NCBI RefSeq assembly: GCF_037137075.1
Contig: NZ_JBBBNV010000010.1
Span: 1-64,000, forward strand
Direction of reading: 5' to 3'
Origin: JBBBNV01 sp037137075
GTDB taxonomy: Bacteria > Bacillota > Bacilli > Paenibacillales > NBRC-103111
Length of the DNA: 64,000 nt
The position numbers and the translations under genes are program-made. This document shows, piece after piece, positions 59,584 to 64,000 of this stretch. Below the pieces are notes generated by a model. It made no database searches. It saw only the letters and a list, made by a program, of their open reading frames with translations, and was not told where the DNA came from. Position 1 is the first letter of the stretch, and each line of letters opens with the position of its first letter.

Positions 59584-61128
59584 ATGAAAGGAATGTCCCG
59601 TATTGCACTCATTTGCGCCACGATTTTTACAACTGCCTCGATTGTAAGCGCTTGCTCTAGTGGAAATACATCTTCACAAGGCTCTCAAAGTCCGTCGGCT
59701 TCACCTGCGCAGGCGGTGGACAATACACCGCTGGAGCTTAGTCTGGCGATTAAACAGGTTGGCGATATCCCGGCAAAGGGGAACGCCATAGAGCAAGCCA
59801 TGGAGAAATATACGAATACGAAGCTTGACATTCAATGGATTCCGAGCGCGGCGTTCGCAGATAAAATCAACGTCATGATTGCCTCCAACGAAATGCCGAA
59901 GCTGATGGATGTAGAATATACGCCTAATATTTTGAACGCGGCGCAATCGGGAATCTTTTGGGAGATCGGACCTTACTTAAAGGAATTCAAAAACCTGAGC
60001 GCCCAAAACGAATTGTTCTTCAATAATATTAAGGTCGAAGGAAAAATTTACGGTGTTCCGCTGTTCCGCAACATGGGACGCGCGGCCATCGTGTACCGGA
60101 AGGACTGGTTCGACGCGCTGAACCTGAAAACTCCAAAAACGCTGGATGAATACTATGAGGTTATTAAGGCGCTGACATTGAACGATCCGGACAAAAACGG
60201 CAAGAATGATACGTACGGCATGGTGCTTTTCAAAAAATATAATGAAGGTGTAGCCGCAGTAACGACCCGTCTGGCGGTTTCGCAAGGCGCGCCGAACAAA
60301 TGGGCTGTGGATAAGGACGGAAATTTCACGCCGGAATTTATGTCCAAAGAGTACCATGACGTGTTAAAATTGTTCAAACGGCTGTACGACGAGAAGCTTC
60401 TGAACCAGGACTTCGCTGTACTCGATAATACAGAAGTGGAGAAAATGATGGATTCCGGCCGTCTGGGTATGAGAAATGCCGTTGCCACTAACGGGAAGAG
60501 CCAGCAGGACCGCCTGTCCAAAGCGAATTCGAATGCTGTCGTCGATGTATTCAGCCTGGAAGGCCCGCAAGGCATCCGTATCGCCTCCGAAAACGGAAAC
60601 AACGGCTTCCTCGTGATTCCGAAATCCTCCGTCAAAACGGAAGCTGAAGTAAAACGTATCCTCGGCTTCCTCGACAAGCTGATGGATCCGGAAATGTCGA
60701 CGCTGCTGCTCCGCGGTATCGAGGGCAAGCACTTTGCCAAAACAAACGACAACCGCACGGAGTTCGTTACTGATGGCTTCAACTTATTCCAGCGTGAAGT
60801 GAAGCCTTACCGCGACAACCTGACCGTTCTGGAAGGCTATAACGTTCTGCCGTTGAAGGATGTTGCTATCGGTGAAAAAGGAACGAAGATGGAATCCGAG
60901 GGCATCAAGTATATTGTGCCGAACCCTGCGCTGACGCTTACTTCCGCTACCTACAATGAAAAGGGCAAAGAGCTGGATCAGCAAATTTGGGATGCTCAAA
61001 CCAAATTCATTATGGGCAAGCTGGATGAAGCCGGCTACCAGGCGGAAATCGAGAAGTGGAAGAAATCCGGCGGTGAAAAGGTTATGGCGGAGTACAAAGA
61101 GATGTATCTGAAACAAAACAAAAAGTAA
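59584..61128 (+). CDS. LplA-type ABC substrate-binding lipoprotein 2
   Basis: A 514-residue paralogue of the protein at 55795-57327, very similar over its whole length. The signal peptide ends TTASIVSA before Cys24. IKQVGDIPAKGNAIEQAMEK, YTNTKLDIQWIPSAAFADKI and DPDKNGKNDTYGMVLF match copy 1 nearly word for word. It has its own promoter and terminator and no permease gene beside it, so it probably feeds the permeases at 53.8-55.7 kb with a related but different oligosaccharide. ATG 59584 has AAGGAGGT upstream. Confidence 0.93.
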   Translation: MKGMSRIALICATIFTTASIVSACSSGNTSSQGSQSPSASPAQAVDNTPLELSLAIKQVGDIPAKGNAIEQAMEKYTNTKLDIQWIPSAAFADKINVMIASNEMPKLMDVEYTPNILNAAQSGIFWEIGPYLKEFKNLSAQNELFFNNIKVEGKIYGVPLFRNMGRAAIVYRKDWFDALNLKTPKTLDEYYEVIKALTLNDPDKNGKNDTYGMVLFKKYNEGVAAVTTRLAVSQGAPNKWAVDKDGNFTPEFMSKEYHDVLKLFKRLYDEKLLNQDFAVLDNTEVEKMMDSGRLGMRNAVATNGKSQQDRLSKANSNAVVDVFSLEGPQGIRIASENGNNGFLVIPKSSVKTEAEVKRILGFLDKLMDPEMSTLLLRGIEGKHFAKTNDNRTEFVTDGFNLFQREVKPYRDNLTVLEGYNVLPLKDVAIGEKGTKMESEGIKYIVPNPALTLTSATYNEKGKELDQQIWDAQTKFIMGKLDEAGYQAEIEKWKKSGGEKVMAEYKEMYLKQNKK

Positions 61129-61160
61129 GCAGAGCTCTGAAAACGCTTGAAATAAAAAGG

Positions 61161-61195
61161 AAAGCCGTGCTGTCGAAGGACAGCGCGGCTTTTTT
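61161..61195 (+). terminator. Rho-independent terminator of binding protein 2
   Basis: AAAGCCGTGCTGTC and GACAGCGCGGCTTT pair around GAAG, followed by TTTTTT. Confidence 0.92.
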
Positions 61196-61320
61196 CCTGC
61201 GTAAAGGGCCGGGTGACTGGATTACAAGCCATGGCGGGAGGTGTTCGCTGGAAGTGCCGGTGCTATAATGAAGGGGAATGAAGAGAGCAGCAGCAGATGA
61301 CGAGTGGGGAGAGTGTCTTC

Positions 61321-62577
61321 ATGTGGCAAAGGCTGAGGCGCGATACAGTGCCTCCCGGTCAGAAATATTCCAAGGAAGCAGTGATAGCGCTTACGATTCA
61401 TTGGTGCTTCATGTTTGGAAACTCGATGTCCGGCGTATTTCTGGTTTTGTATTTGTGGCGCTTGACCGGCGATTTGACCATGAGCGCCGTCTACAACGTT
61501 ACGACGTACGTCATGACCATCGTTATTTTTGCCTATGGCGGCTGGCTTGCTAAACGGAAGGATCGGCTGTTTACATGCAGACTCGGTATTTTCCTCATTT
61601 CTCTTTTTTACCTGGCTGTGGTGCTTGCAGGGGAAGAAATCGTCCGCTGGTATGTGCTCTTCGCAATGGTGCAGGGACTGGCCGGATCGTTTTATTGGGT
61701 CAGCTATATTACGCTGCAGTACGACGTTTCGACAGATGAAAACCGTGCGCGGTTTTTGGCGATTAATTTTAACGTGACAACGTCGGCCTCCTTAATGGGT
61801 CCGGCCTTGGCGGGCTTTCTGATTAGCCGGTTTCAGGGCCTGCATGGATATGTGCTTGTGTTTGGACTTGCTTTTGTGATGTATCTGGTCGCATTTCTGA
61901 TCAGCTTCCGCATGAAGCTGGACAGCAGCCATCACCGCACCTACTATTTGCGTCTGATGGGGCAGGTGATGCGGCGGGAGCCGAAATTTACCCGGGCGCT
62001 GATCAGCTGGTTTGTGTTCGGTCTATTGCAGGGCGTAATGCTATTCCTGCCTAACATCCTGCTGTATACTGTCGTTCCGAAGGAAAACGTCATCGGATAC
62101 CTCGGTGTCGGCTTCTCGCTGCTTAGTATTCTGGTCAGTTCTGTGCTGGCCCGCGTAGGGGGAGGGGAGCTTCAGCTGCGCTATTTGGTCCTGTCGCTCG
62201 CCGGGCTGAGCGCCGGTGCGCTGCTGCTGAACTGGGATATGACTTTGGTGACGGTCCTTATTTTTATTACCCTGCACGCCGTTAACAACCCGGTTCAAAA
62301 TAACCTGGTCGGCACTCATTATTACCAGCTCATCGGGAAGCTGCCGCTCAAAGGAGTCATCCGTATTGAGACGGTTGTCATTCGCGAAGCGTTTTTGAAT
62401 GTTGGAAGAATTTGCTCTATCGGCATTATGCTGCTGCTAACCTCGGATGTTCAGGGCATAGGTATGGCGCTTACGCTGCTCTTCATCGCGCTGCTGCAGT
62501 TTGTCCAGGTATGGTTTTTGAACATGGACCAGAGGGCCGATCAGGATCGGCTCAAGCAGCCGACGATGAGCGCATAA
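61321..62577 (+). CDS. Major facilitator superfamily transporter
   Basis: A 418-residue integral membrane protein with about 11-12 hydrophobic segments (for example SGVFLVLYLWRLTGDLTMSA, GIFLISLFYLAVVLAGEEIV and GYLGVGFSLLSILVSSVLAR). GGWLAKRKDRLFTCRLGIFL corresponds to the MFS loop 2-3 motif (G.LADR.GRR), here less canonical. The substrate is unknown; an efflux or sugar role is possible. I chose ATG 61321 (GGGGAGAG upstream); ATG 61297 is the alternative. Its 3' end overlaps the convergent acyltransferase gene by 26 bp. Confidence 0.85.
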   Translation: MWQRLRRDTVPPGQKYSKEAVIALTIHWCFMFGNSMSGVFLVLYLWRLTGDLTMSAVYNVTTYVMTIVIFAYGGWLAKRKDRLFTCRLGIFLISLFYLAVVLAGEEIVRWYVLFAMVQGLAGSFYWVSYITLQYDVSTDENRARFLAINFNVTTSASLMGPALAGFLISRFQGLHGYVLVFGLAFVMYLVAFLISFRMKLDSSHHRTYYLRLMGQVMRREPKFTRALISWFVFGLLQGVMLFLPNILLYTVVPKENVIGYLGVGFSLLSILVSSVLARVGGGELQLRYLVLSLAGLSAGALLLNWDMTLVTVLIFITLHAVNNPVQNNLVGTHYYQLIGKLPLKGVIRIETVVIREAFLNVGRICSIGIMLLLTSDVQGIGMALTLLFIALLQFVQVWFLNMDQRADQDRLKQPTMSA

Positions 62578-63622
62578 GTCCGGTTCGGGCGCTGCTTGCC
62601 AGAAAGCGCCGTTTCAGCTGCGAGGTGAGCGGCTTTTCAACGAACAGGTGGGTCAGTGATCCGGCAAGAATGGCCCCGGCGATAAGCAGGCTTGCCGAGA
62701 CGGGCCGGCTGACATAATCAGGCAAATGAATGGCGTGAAAAAGCTTGCTCAGGACGGAGATAGCAGGCTGGTTCGTTAAATAAATCGCGTAAGAGGCGCT
62801 GCCCAAATGGTGAATAAACCGGGGCAGCGTTATTTGCTTTTTTTGGTCCAGACTGGAGAGGCCGAGGATGGTCAGGATAGAAAACACCGTGTAGCCGACG
62901 GATAAATCAAGAGGAAACCAGGAGTACGCATAATTGAGCCAGCATAAGGGAAACCCGATGATGCCTGCGGCCGCAGCAGGCAGCCCGAAGCGGAAGCTGT
63001 AATTCATGATCGCGTGAGCTGTGAAGGCCCCCAGCGCGAACTTCAGGAACTCGGCGTTGAACATAAATCGCAGCAAGAAAGGCTCCAAGCGAACGATCTG
63101 CAGGGCGGCGCAGGCGGTAATAAGAAGCCAGAGGGCAATCAGGCTGCGGGACAGCCAGGGAGGCAGGCCGATCAGCAGGGAAAATACGAGGTAGTAAAAA
63201 ACGGTGTAAACAAGAGACCAGGCGACACCAAGCACAGGATTATGCTCTTGGGGGAAAAGCAGGAACGACTTGACAATTACCCAAGGCTGCGTTTCATAGC
63301 CGACACCATAATCGGGCACCAAAAAATAAATAGGGACGATACAGGCAAGAATGCACCAATAAACCGGATAAATCCGGAGCAGACGGCCGAGCAGGAATGC
63401 TTTGAATTTCTCTTTTTTGCCGAAATCCTGATGAAATACGTAATACAGCATAAAGCCGCTAAGCACGAAAAAAAAATCGACTCCCCCCGAGTAAGGAATG
63501 TCGGTCATCCCGAGGAAACGGTAATCGAAATATTTGGCCGAGAATTGGCTCGTATGCAGCAGTACGACCAGAAGCGGGACAATGGCCCGCGCAGCTTGAA
63601 TCAGAAGCAATTTCTTCGTCAT
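62552..63622 (-). CDS. Acyltransferase-3 family membrane protein
   Basis: A 356-residue protein with about ten hydrophobic segments. The N-terminal LLLIQAARAIVPLLVVLLHT carries the R-A-I...L-V...H pattern of the family (catalytic His in VLLHT). FFFVLSGFMLYYVFHQDFGK and FLLGRLLRIYPVYWCILACI (R.LRIYP) are typical. It O-acylates a surface polysaccharide, teichoic acid or lipid-linked sugar at the membrane. ATG 63622 (nine bases after an in-frame ATG at 63631) is the likely start. It is divergent from an XRE regulator with shared palindromic operators. Confidence 0.88.
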   Translation of the reverse strand: MTKKLLLIQAARAIVPLLVVLLHTSQFSAKYFDYRFLGMTDIPYSGGVDFFFVLSGFMLYYVFHQDFGKKEKFKAFLLGRLLRIYPVYWCILACIVPIYFLVPDYGVGYETQPWVIVKSFLLFPQEHNPVLGVAWSLVYTVFYYLVFSLLIGLPPWLSRSLIALWLLITACAALQIVRLEPFLLRFMFNAEFLKFALGAFTAHAIMNYSFRFGLPAAAAGIIGFPLCWLNYAYSWFPLDLSVGYTVFSILTILGLSSLDQKKQITLPRFIHHLGSASYAIYLTNQPAISVLSKLFHAIHLPDYVSRPVSASLLIAGAILAGSLTHLFVEKPLTSQLKRRFLASSARTGLMRSSSAA

Positions 63623-63703
63623 GGCTCCCATCTTCCTTTCCGTTAAATAAACCCTGCACTTTGAGGGACGGCCAGACATGGCAGAGGTCCGGCCAGCTTC
63701 ATT

Positions 63704-63824
63704 GATACAAAGTGTATCTAAAAACATCATACTACTTTTCCGTATAAAGGGAAATACCAAAAATAATTAAAGATACCATATGTATCATATTGATACTAAA
63801 TGTATCATGTGTTATTACTATAAT
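63704..63824. promoter_or_regulatory. Three GATAC-N5-GTATC operators and XRE promoter
   Basis: Palindromes at 63704-63718, 63772-63786 and 63792-63806 share GATAC-N5-GTATC. The last two have a 20-bp centre spacing (two helical turns). A TATAAT (63819-63824) serves the plus-strand regulator. Together they look like the binding sites of that regulator, controlling itself and the divergent acyltransferase. Confidence 0.75.
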
Positions 63825-63919
63825 TAGGGGAATTGAATTTACAGCCGGGTGGTCACTGCAATGGTGCGGAGGAGGGGGCACAATCAAACGACATGAAATG
63901 AAGGGATGGATTACAAGGA

Positions 63920-64000
63920 ATGAAACTTGGAAAACGGATTTCAGAATTACGTGAGCAGCAGAAAATAACACAGGAGGAGCTTGCCCGCATCATAGGGGTA
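63920..64000 (+). CDS. XRE-family transcriptional regulator (N-terminus only)
   Basis: Only 27 codons are inside the window: MKLGKRISELREQQKITQEE then LARIIGV. This is the first part of an XRE/HTH_3 DNA-binding domain (R..LRE...ITQEELA). The start is ATG 63920; AAGGGATGG lies about 11 bases upstream and AAGGA immediately before it. The three palindromes upstream are its likely targets. The C-terminus, and any sensor domain, lie outside the window. Confidence 0.85.
   Translation, partial: MKLGKRISELREQQKITQEELARIIGV

Noticed and set aside
61138..61152. CcpA cre-like sequence TGAAAACGCTTGAA
   Set aside because: It lies after a gene and just before a terminator, not near a promoter, so it is probably chance.
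1..64000. CRISPR arrays, tRNA and rRNA genes, prophage or intact IS elements
   Set aside because: None was seen by eye: no regularly spaced short repeats, cloverleaf-like sequences or rRNA signatures. Short or degraded RNA genes could be missed without a covariance-model scan.

Overview
The window looks like chromosome of a spore-forming, Gram-positive member of the Paenibacillaceae (Paenibacillus or a close relative). Evidence: strong Shine-Dalgarno sites of the GGAGG type, moderate G+C with frequent TTG/GTG starts, a YjcZ-type mini-protein, YunC and DUF423 homologues, S-layer-homology and cadherin-like surface proteins, membrane-anchored AraC regulators beside Lpl-type sugar ABC transporters, and several GH43/GH51 glycosidases. 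No rRNA, tRNA, CRISPR array or intact mobile element was seen; the only mobile-element trace is an IS66 remnant near 2.9 kb. These calls come from reading the sequence; no database search was run.

Layout. 1-6.3 kb: 5' part of a very large secreted VCBS/Ig repeat protein (minus strand, running off the left edge), IS66 remnant, a small YneQ-like gene, endonuclease V, and an apparently toxin-less patch of immunity-like genes (a possible Imm47-like protein and a SUKH/SMI1-KNR4 protein). 6.3-14.3 kb: two paralogous two-TM membrane proteins around an ankyrin/peptidoglycan-binding lipoprotein, followed by an HscC-type Hsp70, a membrane J-domain/TPR protein with HPE instead of HPD, and a DUF1266 protein. 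This gene set resembles the enterobacterial hscC-djlC-djlB-ybeR/ybeU locus.

14.3-26.4 kb is the most unusual part. A LysR regulator and a tight 11-gene run each have a good match to the Fur box upstream. The run encodes a dipeptide/nickel-type binding protein, a permease, a permease-ATPase fusion, a second ATPase, two paralogous glutamine-amidotransferase-like proteins, an FtsE-like and an FtsX-like protein, an exported coiled-coil protein without a hydrolase domain, an SLH-domain membrane protein and a possible FmdE-like protein. I read it as an iron-responsive solute importer coupled to an envelope-remodelling module; the substrate is unknown. A cadherin-like repeat protein with a 3' frameshift follows.

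29.4-63.6 kb is largely a plant-polysaccharide (pectin rhamnogalacturonan/arabinan-like) utilisation region: GH43 and GH51 enzymes, an SGNH acetylesterase, a complete L-rhamnose catabolic operon (rhaEW, ASRT-like protein, rhaI, rhaB, DeoR regulator), two membrane AraC regulators, a second GH43, an Lpl-type ABC importer with two paralogous binding proteins, a sugar isomerase-like protein, an alpha/beta hydrolase and an MFS transporter. Between 33 and 39 kb lie housekeeping and sporulation-type genes (DUF423, a diguanylate cyclase, a YjcZ mini-protein, YunC, a Ser/Thr kinase). The right edge holds an acyltransferase-3 gene divergent from a partial XRE regulator, with three GATAC-N5-GTATC palindromes between them.
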